Source: an uncultured Granulosicoccaceae bacterium
Lineage (GTDB): Bacteria > Pseudomonadota > Gammaproteobacteria > Granulosicoccales > Granulosicoccaceae
Length of the DNA stretch: 37,663 nucleotides
Assembly: GCA_937922015.1 (NCBI GenBank)
Contig: CAKZVB010000015.1
Coordinates: forward strand, 1-37,663
Reading direction: 5' to 3'
A model generated the notes under the pieces. The model was not told where the DNA came from. It saw only the letters and a program-made list of their open reading frames with translations, and searched no databases. Shown here piece after piece: positions 1-9,559 of this stretch; position 1 is the first letter of the stretch; every line of letters begins with the position of its first letter. A program made the position numbers and the translations under genes.

Positions 1-64
1 CCCGGGGATAACGATCAGCGTCTGTCCGGCCTGCTCGATAAAACATCTTTGATGTGGACAGGCT

Positions 65-1750
65 TTAGCTGCTTTCGCTGTCCAGTTCCCGTAGTTCCCG
101 GCGCAGTATTTTACCGACGTTTGACTTGGGCAGGTCATCGACAAAGGCAATAATCTTTGGTCGCTTGTAGCCTGTGAGGTTTTCACGACAATAGGTCATC
201 AGTGCCTCTTCTGTGAGGTTTTTGTTTTTGGCCACCACGTAAATCTTAACCATTTCACCTGAATGCTCATCGGGGACGCCAATGGCACCTACTTCGAGAA
301 CATCAGGGTGGGCAACCACTACATTTTCTATTTCGTTAGGATAAACATTAAAGCCTGATACCAGTATCATGTCTTTAAGTCTGTCGACGATAGTGAAATA
401 ACCCTGCTCATCCATAATGGCGATGTCACCAGTATGGAACCAGTTTTCATTGTCCATGACTTCGGAGGTAGCCTCTTCACGTTGCCAGTAACCACGCATT
501 ACCTGTGGCCCTCGAATACAGAGCTCTCCACGTTCACCAATAGCCACCTTGTTGCCATTTTCATCCTTGATGCAGCCTTCTGTTGACGATATTGGCAGTC
601 CAATCGCACCGTTATATTCTGTTGCAGTAATAGGATTGATGCAGGCCGCAGGGCTCGTTTCGGTAAGACCATAGGCTTCTATCAACGGGCAACCGGTAAC
701 GTCTTTCCATTCTTCAGCGACACTTTTCTGTACAGCCATGCCGCCTCCCAGTGTTATTGACAGACTGCTGAAGTCGATTTTGTCGAACCCCGGTGTGTTG
801 AGCAGTCCGTTAAAAAGGGTGTTTACACCGGTGATTGCGGTAAATTTGTATTTGCCGATTTCTTTGACAAACCCTTTCATATCTCTGGGGTTTAGTATCA
901 GTATATTTTTAGCGCCAAGCTTTGAAAACACCAGGCAATTCGCTGTCAGTGCAAATATATGATAGAGCGGCAAGGCGGTGATAATGACCTCGTGGCCTTC
1001 ATTGATTTTTGCAGGTCTCAGCCATTCGTAGGCCTGTTGCATATTGGCGACCATATTGCCGTGAGTGAGCATGGCTCCTTTGGCCACTCCGGTTGTGCCG
1101 CCGGTGTATTGAAGAAAAGCAATGTCGTCATGTCCGAGTGAATCGGCTTCAAAATGAGTTTTAGAAGCACCATCAGATATCACTTGTTTAAAGGATATGC
1201 TGCCCGGTAGTGAGAACGCAGGCACCATCTTCTTCACATACTTTATGACCGAGTTGACGATAAGTGATTTCGGGAACCCGAGCATATCGCCAATACGGGT
1301 TGTGATAATTACCTCAGGACTGACCTGGGGCAATACTTTTTCCAGTGTGCTGCAAAAGTTCTCTACGACAATAATGCCCCTGGCTCCGGAGTCTTCCAGC
1401 TGGTGTTGTAGTTCCCGCGCGGTGTAGAGCGGATTGGTATTTACCACCACCATGCCCGCGCGCAAAATACCAAGCACGGCGATAGGATATTGCAACAGGT
1501 TGGGCATCATTAGCGCGATACGGTCGCCACGCTGGAATTTTCCGGTTGCTTGAATCCAGTTTGCCAGTGCTTGAGAATATTCATCAAGCTCGCCATAGGT
1601 TATCTCCGCCCCCATGCTGACGTAGGCAACGTGATCCTTAAACTTGTCGATGCTCTCTTTAAATATTTCCACCACATTTTGATAAGCTTCCGTGTCTGCG
1701 TATTCCGGAACACTTTCCGGATAGCTCTTGAGCCAGGGTTTTTCTGTCAT
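65..1750 (-). CDS. fadD: Long-chain-fatty-acid--CoA ligase
   Basis: This 561-residue enzyme of the adenylate-forming (ANL) superfamily would activate fatty acids with ATP and CoA to acyl-CoA at the inner membrane, feeding beta-oxidation. The AMP-binding P-loop YTGGTTGVAKG is at about residues 215-225. The downstream signatures EAYGLTETSP, WFHTGDIA and DRLKDMI are present, and the C-terminal catalytic lysine lies in SNVGKILRREL. Length and the N-terminus (MTEKPW) match gammaproteobacterial FadD of about 560 residues. The gene is divergent from the alpha/beta hydrolase at 1946, with 195 bp between them in which I could not recognise a FadR or PsrA operator. Confidence in the family is high. The preferred chain length cannot be read from the sequence. 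Confidence 0.95.
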   Translation of the reverse strand: MTEKPWLKSYPESVPEYADTEAYQNVVEIFKESIDKFKDHVAYVSMGAEITYGELDEYSQALANWIQATGKFQRGDRIALMMPNLLQYPIAVLGILRAGMVVVNTNPLYTARELQHQLEDSGARGIIVVENFCSTLEKVLPQVSPEVIITTRIGDMLGFPKSLIVNSVIKYVKKMVPAFSLPGSISFKQVISDGASKTHFEADSLGHDDIAFLQYTGGTTGVAKGAMLTHGNMVANMQQAYEWLRPAKINEGHEVIITALPLYHIFALTANCLVFSKLGAKNILILNPRDMKGFVKEIGKYKFTAITGVNTLFNGLLNTPGFDKIDFSSLSITLGGGMAVQKSVAEEWKDVTGCPLIEAYGLTETSPAACINPITATEYNGAIGLPISSTEGCIKDENGNKVAIGERGELCIRGPQVMRGYWQREEATSEVMDNENWFHTGDIAIMDEQGYFTIVDRLKDMILVSGFNVYPNEIENVVVAHPDVLEVGAIGVPDEHSGEMVKIYVVAKNKNLTEEALMTYCRENLTGYKRPKIIAFVDDLPKSNVGKILRRELRELDSESS

Positions 1751-1945
1751 TATCGAAGCCGTGTCGTTACAGTGAATGGCAATGGGCCATGGTGAATTTC
1801 TGTTTGCTGTCGCGTCGGTTCGCTACAATAAATTGCTGCAACTGACGTGACGGTCATGTTGTAATTCCGTTACATTCTCTTTGCATTGATACTTATTTTC
1901 TCACTAAAAATCAAACTTCCATCTGGAAAGAAGCGTTTCCGAATC

Positions 1946-2806
1946 ATGAATATCTCCCGTTTTACCACTTCAGATGGAGTGGAGATTGCTGCGAAGACTT
2001 ATGGTGATTCCGGGCATCAAACTCTGCTGCTGCTGCACGGTGCCGGCCAAACGAAGCACGCCTGGCACAGCACCGCAACTGCTCTGGCTGCGAGTGGTTA
2101 CCGAGCTATAACTGTCGATACCCGAGGGCACGGTGACAGCGACTGGAGCGATACTGGTGATTATTCAATTGATACGCTTAAGCATGATCTAATCACTATT
2201 ATAGAGTGTTTGGTAGATTTTGGGATTGAGCAGCCCGTTGTGGTTGGAGCGTCGTTGGGTGGTATTACTGCTTTGCTGGCAGAAGGTGAAGCACCGGGTC
2301 AGCTGTTCAGTGCGCTGGTGCTGGTCGATGTTACTCCGCGAATGGACCCCGACGGTGTCGCTAGAATACTCAGATTCATGTCTGAATTCAGTGGCGGCTT
2401 TGAGTCGCTTGAACAGGCTTCTGAGGCGGTGGCGGGCTATCAACCGCATCGAAAGCAGACCGCTATCAAAGACAATACCGGGCTGAAGAAAAATTTGCGG
2501 CTGCGAGCTGATGGTCGTTTCTACTGGCACTGGGATCCCGGATTGCTGGACCACGTTAGTCAATTTGGTGAAGAATTTGTGAATCGCCAATATCTGGCCG
2601 CGCAACAATTGAGGCTGCCGGTATTGTTGGTACACGGCAAACTCAGTGATGTTGTCAGCACGGAAACGGCAGAAGAATTTCTACGGCAGGTGCCGCAGGC
2701 CAGTTACGTTGATGTAGCTGATGCGGCACATATGGTGGCGTCGGATAATAACGAAGTCTTTGCTGAAGCTGTGATTGAGTTTCTACAGCGCGATCTTGCT
2801 GGCTGA
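1946..2806 (+). CDS. Alpha/beta-fold hydrolase
   Basis: This 286-residue soluble alpha/beta hydrolase has a complete catalytic triad. The oxyanion segment is LLHGAG near residue 30, the nucleophile elbow GASLGG places Ser at 103, the acid is Asp235 in GKLSDVVS, and the base is His262 in ADAAHM. The substrate is unknown; the fold covers esterases, peroxidases and C-C hydrolases. I chose the ATG at 1946 because the reading frame only extends upstream to a TTG at 1886, and the added 20 residues are Lys-rich and unlike the family. Position next to fadD hints at lipid or ester metabolism, but that is inference. Confidence 0.85.
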   Translation: MNISRFTTSDGVEIAAKTYGDSGHQTLLLLHGAGQTKHAWHSTATALAASGYRAITVDTRGHGDSDWSDTGDYSIDTLKHDLITIIECLVDFGIEQPVVVGASLGGITALLAEGEAPGQLFSALVLVDVTPRMDPDGVARILRFMSEFSGGFESLEQASEAVAGYQPHRKQTAIKDNTGLKKNLRLRADGRFYWHWDPGLLDHVSQFGEEFVNRQYLAAQQLRLPVLLVHGKLSDVVSTETAEEFLRQVPQASYVDVADAAHMVASDNNEVFAEAVIEFLQRDLAG

Positions 2807-2834
2807 GCCGGGTTTTAGGCCACAGCTTTGTAGT

Positions 2835-3329
2835 CTATGCTGCTCCGCAGCACTTTTTGAATTTTTTGCCGCTGCCGCAACTGCAGGGATCATTGCGTCC
2901 AATCTTGGGGGCATCGCGCCGCACTTGTTTAACGCGTGGGGCTTCGGCATCAACAAAAAACCACTCACCGGCTGATTTTGCGAACAGGCTTACCTCATGG
3001 TGATTTATCAGATTGCCTTTGGCGTCATTGAATTTCGCTATAAATTCGACGGTACCGCTTTCGTCGTTTTCGCCACCGTCTGTCGACGATAATATTTCCA
3101 GGCTCAGCCACTCAGAATTTTCTGCCCACTCGCGCGTGCTTTTGACGTCAATTTCATGGCGATGATCTGGATGATGAGTCGACTGGATATAGTCGATGTT
3201 GGCAAAAGTATGGGCTGTATATCTTGATCGAATTAAGGCCAGTGCTGTAGCAGGTTTTTTCCTGCCCTTTAAATAGGGGGCACAGCAATCTGAAAATTCA
3301 ATGCCGGAATTGCAGGGGCACTGGCTCAT
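2835..3329 (-). CDS. YchJ-family SEC-C metal-binding protein
   Basis: This 164-residue protein has the YchJ (UPF0225) architecture. An N-terminal Cys motif (CPCNSG..FSDCC) is followed by a central NTF2-like domain with conserved RSRYTAH and WEFVD-like (GEWFFVDAE) segments. A C-terminal SEC-C zinc motif ([18 protein letters not shown]) closes the protein. SEC-C motifs bind zinc, and in SecA they mediate contact with SecB and ribosomes. The function of YchJ itself is not established. A GGAG ribosome-binding site lies 8 bases before the ATG. The gene converges on the hydrolase, with 28 bp between the stop codons. Confidence 0.9.
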   Translation of the reverse strand: MSQCPCNSGIEFSDCCAPYLKGRKKPATALALIRSRYTAHTFANIDYIQSTHHPDHRHEIDVKSTREWAENSEWLSLEILSSTDGGENDESGTVEFIAKFNDAKGNLINHHEVSLFAKSAGEWFFVDAEAPRVKQVRRDAPKIGRNDPCSCGSGKKFKKCCGAA

Positions 3330-3394
3330 GTAGGGGTCTCCGAAATCAGTCTATTTTATGCTAATGCGAGTGTTGTTGTAACAGGTGTTTTGCT

Positions 3395-3712
3395 TTAAAT
3401 AGAAGGCAGTTCTTCTGTATCTACATCTAAATGCATGTTTGTCAGTTCTGGACCCAGCAATTGGATGACACCGGTGCGGCGATTATCGCCCGAGGTGCTG
3501 AATTCAAAGTTATACCAGCGAGCAATATTGATATGTCCCCGGCTATTTCGTCGCAGCGCCAATTTACCCAGAGTGACTGTTTCATCGAGTAATTGCACCT
3601 GGCATTCTTTACAGGCACGTCTTGCCAGTCGAATCGCTGTTTCGCGGGTCTGGGCGCTGGACCACCACAGCCAGATAGCCCCCAGCAGTGACATAAATAA
3701 GAGTATTTCCAT
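3395..3712 (-). CDS. DUF3301 domain-containing membrane-anchored protein
   Basis: This 105-residue protein has one N-terminal membrane segment (about residues 3-19, MSLLGAIWLWW) followed by a short cytoplasmic or periplasmic domain. The text SAQTRETAIRLARRACKE, then the LLDETVTL and WYNFEFSTSG segments, matches what I recall of the DUF3301 family, found across Gammaproteobacteria and of unknown function. It lies on the same strand as the YchJ-like gene, 65 bp upstream of it, so the two may be co-transcribed. The upstream 189-bp gap is shared with a divergent gene at 3902. Confidence 0.8.
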   Translation of the reverse strand: MEILLFMSLLGAIWLWWSSAQTRETAIRLARRACKECQVQLLDETVTLGKLALRRNSRGHINIARWYNFEFSTSGDNRRTGVIQLLGPELTNMHLDVDTEELPSI

Positions 3713-3901
3713 TTACTTGGGTTTTGCGCTTTTTTCGGATTGTGAAGGGATCAGTGTCATAAGCTGGATTTACCTGCCAATTCAAAAGACAGGTCCAAAC
3801 GGGCTCTGTCGGGACTGGCTCTAACGTTGAGGGAGAGTATACTTGGTATCTCAGTCATAATGTTTAAGGGCTAGCGCCCATCCAGAAGCCGGGAATATGC
3901 A

Positions 3902-4195
3902 ATGAATAAAGATCAACAAACAGAACTGGAAGCGGCCGCCTTCCGGCGTCTGGTGGCCCATTTGCAAAATCGCACCGAAGTGCAAAATATAGATATGATG
4001 AATCTTGCCGGCTTTTGCCGTAATTGTCTGTCCAAGTGGTATCGTGAAGAAGCAGAGCAACGCAATCTGGATATTGAGCTGGAGCAGGCCCGGGAGATGG
4101 TCTATGGCATGCCGTATACCCAATGGAAAGAAAAATACCAAACCGAGGCAACTGCGGCGCAACGAAGTGACTACGAGCAGAAAAACAATCACTAG
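3902..4195 (+). CDS. DUF1244 domain-containing protein
   Basis: This 97-residue soluble protein matches the DUF1244 family (SMc04008-like). The diagnostic block DMMNLAGFCRNCLSKWY is at about residues 36-52, followed by the YGMPYTQWKEKYQ block at about residues 67-79. Its two Cys residues are spaced C-x2-C (CRNC). No biochemical function is established. The stop codon is followed after 3 bases by the GTG of the next gene, so the two are very likely translated from one message. The N-terminal MNKDQQTELEAAAFRRLVAHLQ is typical, so the ATG at 3902 is the natural start. Confidence 0.88.
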   Translation: MNKDQQTELEAAAFRRLVAHLQNRTEVQNIDMMNLAGFCRNCLSKWYREEAEQRNLDIELEQAREMVYGMPYTQWKEKYQTEATAAQRSDYEQKNNH

Positions 4196-4198
4196 CCG

Positions 4199-4747
4199 GT
4201 GAAAAATCTGCCGACCCATGATGTGCCTGATCCGGTCGTTGATGAGTTGTTACGTGATAATACGTCACTGCTGGCCGGTGATTGTGCGTTGATCATTGGC
4301 GAACAGGCGACCTGGGTCGGCGATCGTATCAGCCAGTTTATGCCACAAACAAGCTGCAAGGCTCTGTCGTTTGACAAGGCATGCCAAATATTTATTGATA
4401 AACCAGATCGCAGCGCGAATGACAATAACCGTTGGTGCGTTGCGGTATTGCTTCAGATGAAGTGTGACCGGTCGCAAAAGAAAAGTATAGGCGCATTGTT
4501 GTCGAGGCTTCGGGATGTTCATGCGGACAGAGTTCTTCATATCGTTTTCTCTGAAGACGAACACTCCGAAACCGGACCATACTGGTCTCTGGCTGATAGT
4601 CTGCAGATGGGGTTTTCCCTAGTGCAGAAAATCCAAAGGGGTGGCGGCATCACTTCACTATATGAATACAGTATACGCGATTATAAGACTTCACCAGACT
4701 GGCTGAACTCCAGGCACTGGGCGCATCCGCATTTATGGATTCAATAG
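4199..4747 (+). CDS. Conserved hypothetical protein, DUF6231-like
   Basis: This 182-residue soluble protein starts with GTG 3 bases after the DUF1244 stop, which suggests translational coupling. I recognise it only loosely as the DUF6231 family that accompanies DUF1244 in other Gammaproteobacteria. The fold resembles a degenerate Rossmann or methyltransferase-like protein: an early LIIGE strand, then SFDKACQIF, a central helix, and the ending YEYSIRDYKTSPDWLNSR. No catalytic signature is visible. Function is unknown. The pairing with DUF1244 is the most useful clue. Confidence 0.7.
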   Translation: MKNLPTHDVPDPVVDELLRDNTSLLAGDCALIIGEQATWVGDRISQFMPQTSCKALSFDKACQIFIDKPDRSANDNNRWCVAVLLQMKCDRSQKKSIGALLSRLRDVHADRVLHIVFSEDEHSETGPYWSLADSLQMGFSLVQKIQRGGGITSLYEYSIRDYKTSPDWLNSRHWAHPHLWIQ

Positions 4748-5133
4748 CACCAGGAGTCTGCGCACTGCCGGGGCGACCATTAACAATTAGACAGCAGCAA
4801 CGGAATTAGGCAGCTTTAATACAACGGATGTGTAACTCGAAGGGAAGTTTTGCTAAGGTAGCGTGCAGTCGCGGATGCCACGTGGTATGGGCGCTGGAAA
4901 TAGCAGAACAATGGTCCTTCTGGAAGACTGGCGTGCAGTCATTCAGTGCTGCAGCGCGATGAATTTTTTATTACATGACAGCTCGGTTTCGTAGTCCGTT
5001 ATGGAATGTTTGCGATAGAATTATTTAAAATCGATGGGTCATGCCTCTATGCCAGGGTTCGCTGTGGCAATAAGCTGCCAATCAACTATGCTAGTCCCTT
5101 AATAACCACTAAAATTGGTTGCGGAAACTTAAA
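4748..5133. other. 386-bp non-coding region upstream of sucA
   Basis: I see no coding region or clear RNA here. The stretch is moderately AT-rich near 4970-5030, where a TAGAAT hexamer (5016-5021) could be a -10 box, but it has no acceptable -35 partner. The octamer GTGCAGTC occurs twice (near 4865 and 4933). The region presumably carries the promoter of sucA-sucB. A GGAAA ribosome-binding site (5123-5127) precedes the sucA start. In many relatives sdhCDAB lies immediately upstream; it does not here. Confidence 0.5.
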
Positions 5134-8010
5134 ATGGCCAGTATGAAAATGTTGCAGGACACCTCGATGCTGGATGGTGGCAACATTATTTACCTCGAGC
5201 AGCAGTACGAGAGCTATCTGCGTGACCCGAACTCGGTTCCTGAGTCGTGGCGCAAATATTTTGAGCAATTACCCATGGTGAATGGGCAGGCCCGGGATAT
5301 CCCTCATAGCGAAGTTCGGCAGCACTTTTACAATATCACCAGAAATTCTGCAGCTCGACGTGCCGGACCGGTGGTCGACTCTTCGGAAGAGCACGCGCGC
5401 AAGCAGATTCAGGTCGGCAGTCTGATCGATGCTTATCGTACGCGAGGCCATCAGATGGCTGATATCGATCCGCTTGAGCGTATGGAACGAATAGATGTAC
5501 GTGAAGTCCAGTTGCACGAAAACGGTTTGTCCGGTGCTGATTTGCAAACCGAATTCCAGACACCGGCGTTGCACGGAATCGATGTTGCGAGCCTCGAAGA
5601 TATAATTGCCCACCTGCAGAAAATCTATTGTGGAACGATTGGGTACGAGTACATGTACATCAATCACACCACCCAGAAAGAATGGCTTCAGCAGCGTATC
5701 GAAAGCTATTGGGCGAAACCGGATCTGGGTGTTGATTCGCGCAAATGGCTGCTGGAACGATTGACAGCCGCAGAAGGTATGGAGCGCTATTTACACTCAC
5801 GCTATGTTGGTCAGAAGCGCTTTTCTCTCGAAGGTGGTGAAGGTCTCATAGTAATCATGGGTTCATTGGTACAGCGCGCCAGTGATGCAGGGTGTAAAGA
5901 ATTGGTGGTTGGTATGGCACACCGTGGCCGGTTGAATGTACTGGTCAATATTCTTGGTAAGAATCCGGCGGAGTTATTCTCCGAGTTTGAAGGCAAACAC
6001 GATGATGAGCTGTCTTCAGGCGATGTTAAATATCATCAGGGCTTTTCCTCTGATATTAAAATCAGTGATGGCAAGTACATGCATCTGGCACTGGCGTTCA
6101 ATCCGTCGCACCTCGAGATTGTCTCGCCGGTGGTGGAAGGATCGGTCAGGTCCCGTCAGGACAGGTACGGTGATAGCGAAGGTGAAACCGTAATTCCAAT
6201 CAGCATTCATGGCGATGCCGCTTTTGCGGGGCAGGGTGTGGTCATGGAAACATTCAATATGGCCGACTCGCGTGGTTTTTCGACCAAGGGCACGATTCAT
6301 ATCATCGTAAACAACCAGGTGGGTTTTACCACCAGTAACGTCGGTGATGCCCGTTCTACTTTATACGCAACGGATGTTGCGAAAATGATCAACGCGCCGA
6401 TTTTTCACGTCAACGGTGACGACCCGGAGGCGGTGTTATTTGTCAGTCAGCTGGCGCTGGATTTTCGAAATGAATTTCAGAAAGATGTCGTCATCGACAT
6501 GGTATGTTACCGGCGGCATGGTCATAACGAAGCAGATGAACCTTCGGCGACGCAGCCAATGATGTACAAAACGATCAAGGCTCTGCCCACCACCAGACAG
6601 CTGTATGCCGAAAAACTGGTCAGCGCACAACTGATCGACGCCGATTTTCCACAGACTCTGGTCGAAGAGTATCGCAATAAGCTTGATGCAGGGATCACTG
6701 TAGCCCCGGGCGTTGAAATCGACCGCGAGTATCTGGAGAAGCACCATATTCCCTGGGCCGACTATGCAAATTCGGATTGGCGGGCGGATTATGATTCAAC
6801 ATTGCCGGTAGAAAAGCTGCAGGAGCTGGCAAACGCACAAACAGATTTGCCGGAAGGTCTGTCTTTACAATCACGAGTCAAAAAAATTATTGAAGACCGC
6901 CGGAAGATGACCGCCGGCGCTCAGCCGATCGACTGGGGTTATGCGGAAAATCTGGCCTACGCGACGCTGCTGCATCACGGTTACCCCGTGCGTTTGTCGG
7001 GGCAGGACTGCGGCCGTGGTACGTTCTTCCATCGCCATGCCGTTTTGCATAATCAAAACGATGGCTCTTCCTATGTGCCACTGCGTAATGTCTTTGCCGA
7101 TCAGCCGAATTTTCTGGTGATCGACTCTGTGTTGTCAGAGGAAGCGGTGCTCGCCTTCGAATATGGTTACGCAGCCTCAGACCCCACGACAATGGTAATC
7201 TGGGAAGCTCAGTTTGGTGATTTTGCCAATGGTGCCCAGGTGGTGATTGATCAGTTTATAAGCTCCGGTGAGACCAAGTGGGGGCGCTTGTGTGGTATGG
7301 CATTGTTTCTTCCACATGGCTATGAGGGGCAGGGACCTGAGCACTCTTCCGCACGCCTTGAGCGATTCCTGCAGCTGTGCGCTGAAGACAACATGCAGGT
7401 GCTGGTGCCAAGTACGCCGGCGCAGGCCTACCATATGATTCGTCGACAGATGCTGCGACCGATGCGACGCCCGCTGATAGCCCTGACTCCTAAAAGTTTA
7501 TTACGTCATCGCCTTGCTGTTAATACGCTTGAAGATCTGGCAGAAGGCGGGTTTCAACCGGTTATACCGGAGGCAGATCCAATAACTGCCAGTGAGGTTG
7601 ATCGTTTAGTATTTTGCTCTGGCAAGGTCTATTACGATCTTTTAGAAAAACGTCGCGAAGCCGAACTAGGCAATGTGGCCATTGCTCGTGTTGAACAGCT
7701 CTACCCTTTCCCATACACAGAAATGCGAGAGGTTATAGCCTCCTACCCCAACGCAAAAAGCATTGTGTGGTGTCAGGAAGAGCCTCGCAATCAGGGCGCC
7801 TGGCGTGCCACCCGGCATCGTATTGAAAGGGTATTGCAACCCGGCCAGATACTGGAATATTCTGGTCGACCGCCATCTGCATCACCGGCTGTCGGTTATG
7901 CTAATCAACATATTAAAGAACAAAACAAGCTGGTGTCCGAGGCATTGTCACTCCAGCAAAACAGCCAGCAGCCGGTTGAAAATTTCAACCCAGCCGGCAA
8001 CTCTAACTAA
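5134..8010 (+). CDS. sucA: 2-oxoglutarate dehydrogenase E1 component
   Basis: This 958-residue thiamine-diphosphate enzyme decarboxylates 2-oxoglutarate and passes the succinyl group to lipoyl-SucB in the TCA cycle. The N-terminal E2-binding peptide contains [13 protein letters not shown]. The ThDP/Mg region includes [11 protein letters not shown] (about residue 260), GDAAFAGQG (about 358) and NNQVGFTT. The C-terminal transketolase-like half ends with [10 protein letters not shown] (about 880). Length is typical (E. coli 933). The ATG at 5134 is preferred over an upstream TTG because GGAAA lies 6 bases ahead. It is followed after 29 bp by sucB. Confidence 0.97.
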   Translation: MASMKMLQDTSMLDGGNIIYLEQQYESYLRDPNSVPESWRKYFEQLPMVNGQARDIPHSEVRQHFYNITRNSAARRAGPVVDSSEEHARKQIQVGSLIDAYRTRGHQMADIDPLERMERIDVREVQLHENGLSGADLQTEFQTPALHGIDVASLEDIIAHLQKIYCGTIGYEYMYINHTTQKEWLQQRIESYWAKPDLGVDSRKWLLERLTAAEGMERYLHSRYVGQKRFSLEGGEGLIVIMGSLVQRASDAGCKELVVGMAHRGRLNVLVNILGKNPAELFSEFEGKHDDELSSGDVKYHQGFSSDIKISDGKYMHLALAFNPSHLEIVSPVVEGSVRSRQDRYGDSEGETVIPISIHGDAAFAGQGVVMETFNMADSRGFSTKGTIHIIVNNQVGFTTSNVGDARSTLYATDVAKMINAPIFHVNGDDPEAVLFVSQLALDFRNEFQKDVVIDMVCYRRHGHNEADEPSATQPMMYKTIKALPTTRQLYAEKLVSAQLIDADFPQTLVEEYRNKLDAGITVAPGVEIDREYLEKHHIPWADYANSDWRADYDSTLPVEKLQELANAQTDLPEGLSLQSRVKKIIEDRRKMTAGAQPIDWGYAENLAYATLLHHGYPVRLSGQDCGRGTFFHRHAVLHNQNDGSSYVPLRNVFADQPNFLVIDSVLSEEAVLAFEYGYAASDPTTMVIWEAQFGDFANGAQVVIDQFISSGETKWGRLCGMALFLPHGYEGQGPEHSSARLERFLQLCAEDNMQVLVPSTPAQAYHMIRRQMLRPMRRPLIALTPKSLLRHRLAVNTLEDLAEGGFQPVIPEADPITASEVDRLVFCSGKVYYDLLEKRREAELGNVAIARVEQLYPFPYTEMREVIASYPNAKSIVWCQEEPRNQGAWRATRHRIERVLQPGQILEYSGRPPSASPAVGYANQHIKEQNKLVSEALSLQQNSQQPVENFNPAGNSN

Positions 8011-8039
8011 CACCATCGAAACAGGTTTCGACAAATAAA

Positions 8040-9275
8040 ATGAGTACAGAAATAAAGGTACCCGTGTTACCAGAGTCAGTGGCTGACGCGACAATTCTTG
8101 CCTGGCAAAAAAAACCAGGAGACCCGGTGCGGCGTGATGAGGTTCTGGTTGAAGTTGAAACCGACAAAGTTGTGCTTGAAGTGCCGGCACCAGCTGATGG
8201 CGTTTTAACGTCAATAGTGGCGGACGAGGGTGCTGTAGTGACGGCGCAGGAACTTCTGGGTACCCTCGAGGAAGGTGCAGTTGCGGTACAGGCCGACTCC
8301 GGAGCAACTGCTGCAGAAGCATCTAACGAACCCATGGCCGAGACGGGCACTACCGGTGGCGCTACCAGTCCATCTGCGCGTCAGCTAATGGCTGAAAATA
8401 ATCTGTCTGCCGATCAGATATCCGGTAGCGGCAAAAACGGCCGGATCAGTAAAGCTGATGTACAGGCTCATATAGGCTCATCAGGTGCGACGCCAGTTGT
8501 TCCCTCAGCGAGCGCCGGGTTAACCAGCGCCCCGGCGGCGGCACAAGCACCGGCCCCTATGCCTTTCGCGGGTGACAGAACCGAACGTCGTGTACCGATG
8601 AGCAGACTGCGGGCGCGCATAGCCGAACGTTTGCTGCACGCGTCGCAGTCTACTGCAATGTTGACCACTTTCAACGAAGTGGATATGCAGCCCATGAAAG
8701 ATCTGCGCAGCGAGTACAAAGATCAGTTTGAAAAAGCCCATGGTGTGCGTTTGGGTTTTATGTCAATCTTTGTCAAGGCAGCCACAGAGGCGTTGAAGCG
8801 TTTCCCTGATATCAATGCATCGCTCGATGGTGACGATGTGGTTTACCATGGTTTCTGCGATATCGGTATTGCGGTGTCATCCGATCGTGGCCTGGTAGTA
8901 CCGATACTTCGTGATACTGAAAACCTGTCATTGGCTAATATCGAAACACAGATTGGTGAATATGCCGGGCGTGCTAAAGAAGGTAAGCTCGGTATGGATG
9001 ATCTCACCGGTGGTACTTTTACAATTACCAACGGTGGTGTTTTCGGTTCGTTGATGTCTACGCCGATATTAAATCCACCACAAAGCGCAATTCTGGGTAT
9101 GCACACTATTCAGGATCGCCCTGTGGCCATTAATGGTGAAGTGGTTATTCGGCCAATGATGTATTTAGCGCTCTCTTATGATCACCGGATTATCGATGGC
9201 CAGGGTGCGGTGACCTTTTTAAAAACCATAAAAGAACTGGTCGAAGAGCCTGCAAAAATACTGCTGGATATCTAG
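8040..9275 (+). CDS. sucB: Dihydrolipoyllysine succinyltransferase (2-oxoglutarate dehydrogenase E2)
   Basis: This 411-residue core subunit of the 2-oxoglutarate dehydrogenase complex transfers succinyl from E1 to CoA. A single N-terminal lipoyl domain has the lipoylated Lys43 in [12 protein letters not shown]. An Ala/Pro-rich linker leads to the peripheral subunit-binding domain (about residues 111-146: [12 protein letters not shown] to [12 protein letters not shown]). A second linker leads to the catalytic domain ending in [13 protein letters not shown], with active-site His382 and Asp386. The single lipoyl domain and the C-terminus ending LLDI fit SucB rather than the pyruvate dehydrogenase E2. 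Confidence 0.97.
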   Translation: MSTEIKVPVLPESVADATILAWQKKPGDPVRRDEVLVEVETDKVVLEVPAPADGVLTSIVADEGAVVTAQELLGTLEEGAVAVQADSGATAAEASNEPMAETGTTGGATSPSARQLMAENNLSADQISGSGKNGRISKADVQAHIGSSGATPVVPSASAGLTSAPAAAQAPAPMPFAGDRTERRVPMSRLRARIAERLLHASQSTAMLTTFNEVDMQPMKDLRSEYKDQFEKAHGVRLGFMSIFVKAATEALKRFPDINASLDGDDVVYHGFCDIGIAVSSDRGLVVPILRDTENLSLANIETQIGEYAGRAKEGKLGMDDLTGGTFTITNGGVFGSLMSTPILNPPQSAILGMHTIQDRPVAINGEVVIRPMMYLALSYDHRIIDGQGAVTFLKTIKELVEEPAKILLDI

Positions 9276-9416
9276 GATCACAAACCCATTGTTAATGGAT
9301 GGTTTAGATTCGCTAAGGCAAATAAAGTCGCAGTGCATATATTTTGACTGCGGTACAATAAACAACAGTCATTTTTTCCAAAGCTGAAACGTCTCTGCGT
9401 TACAGCTGGACCCGGT

Positions 9417-9438
9417 CCCGGACTTATAGCAGTCCGGG
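9417..9438. repeat. Perfect 8-bp inverted repeat between sucB and lpd
   Basis: CCCGGACT (9417-9424) and AGTCCGGG (9431-9438) form a perfect hairpin with a 6-base TATAGC loop. There is no following T-run, so it is not a standard intrinsic terminator. It lies in the 284-bp gap between sucB and lpd and could be an mRNA-stabilising hairpin or an operator. Confidence 0.5.
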
Positions 9439-9559
9439 TATACACTAAGCGCCACGCTGAATTGTCGATGGCACCGCTTGTTAAACCGGCGTAATCACTA
9501 ACACTTGGTCAGTAATAGCAAAGTCAATGAATCTGACTGCTGACGCGGGAGCAATTTAA

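Noticed and set aside
1-64. Possible start of a second gene downstream of fadD (a tandem fadD is common)
   Set aside because: Only 64 bases are available, with no ribosome-binding site or recognisable N-terminus.
9282-9306. Hairpin AAACCCATT-GTT-AATGGATGGTTT after sucB, considered as a terminator
   Set aside because: The stem is imperfect and AT-rich and there is no T-run.
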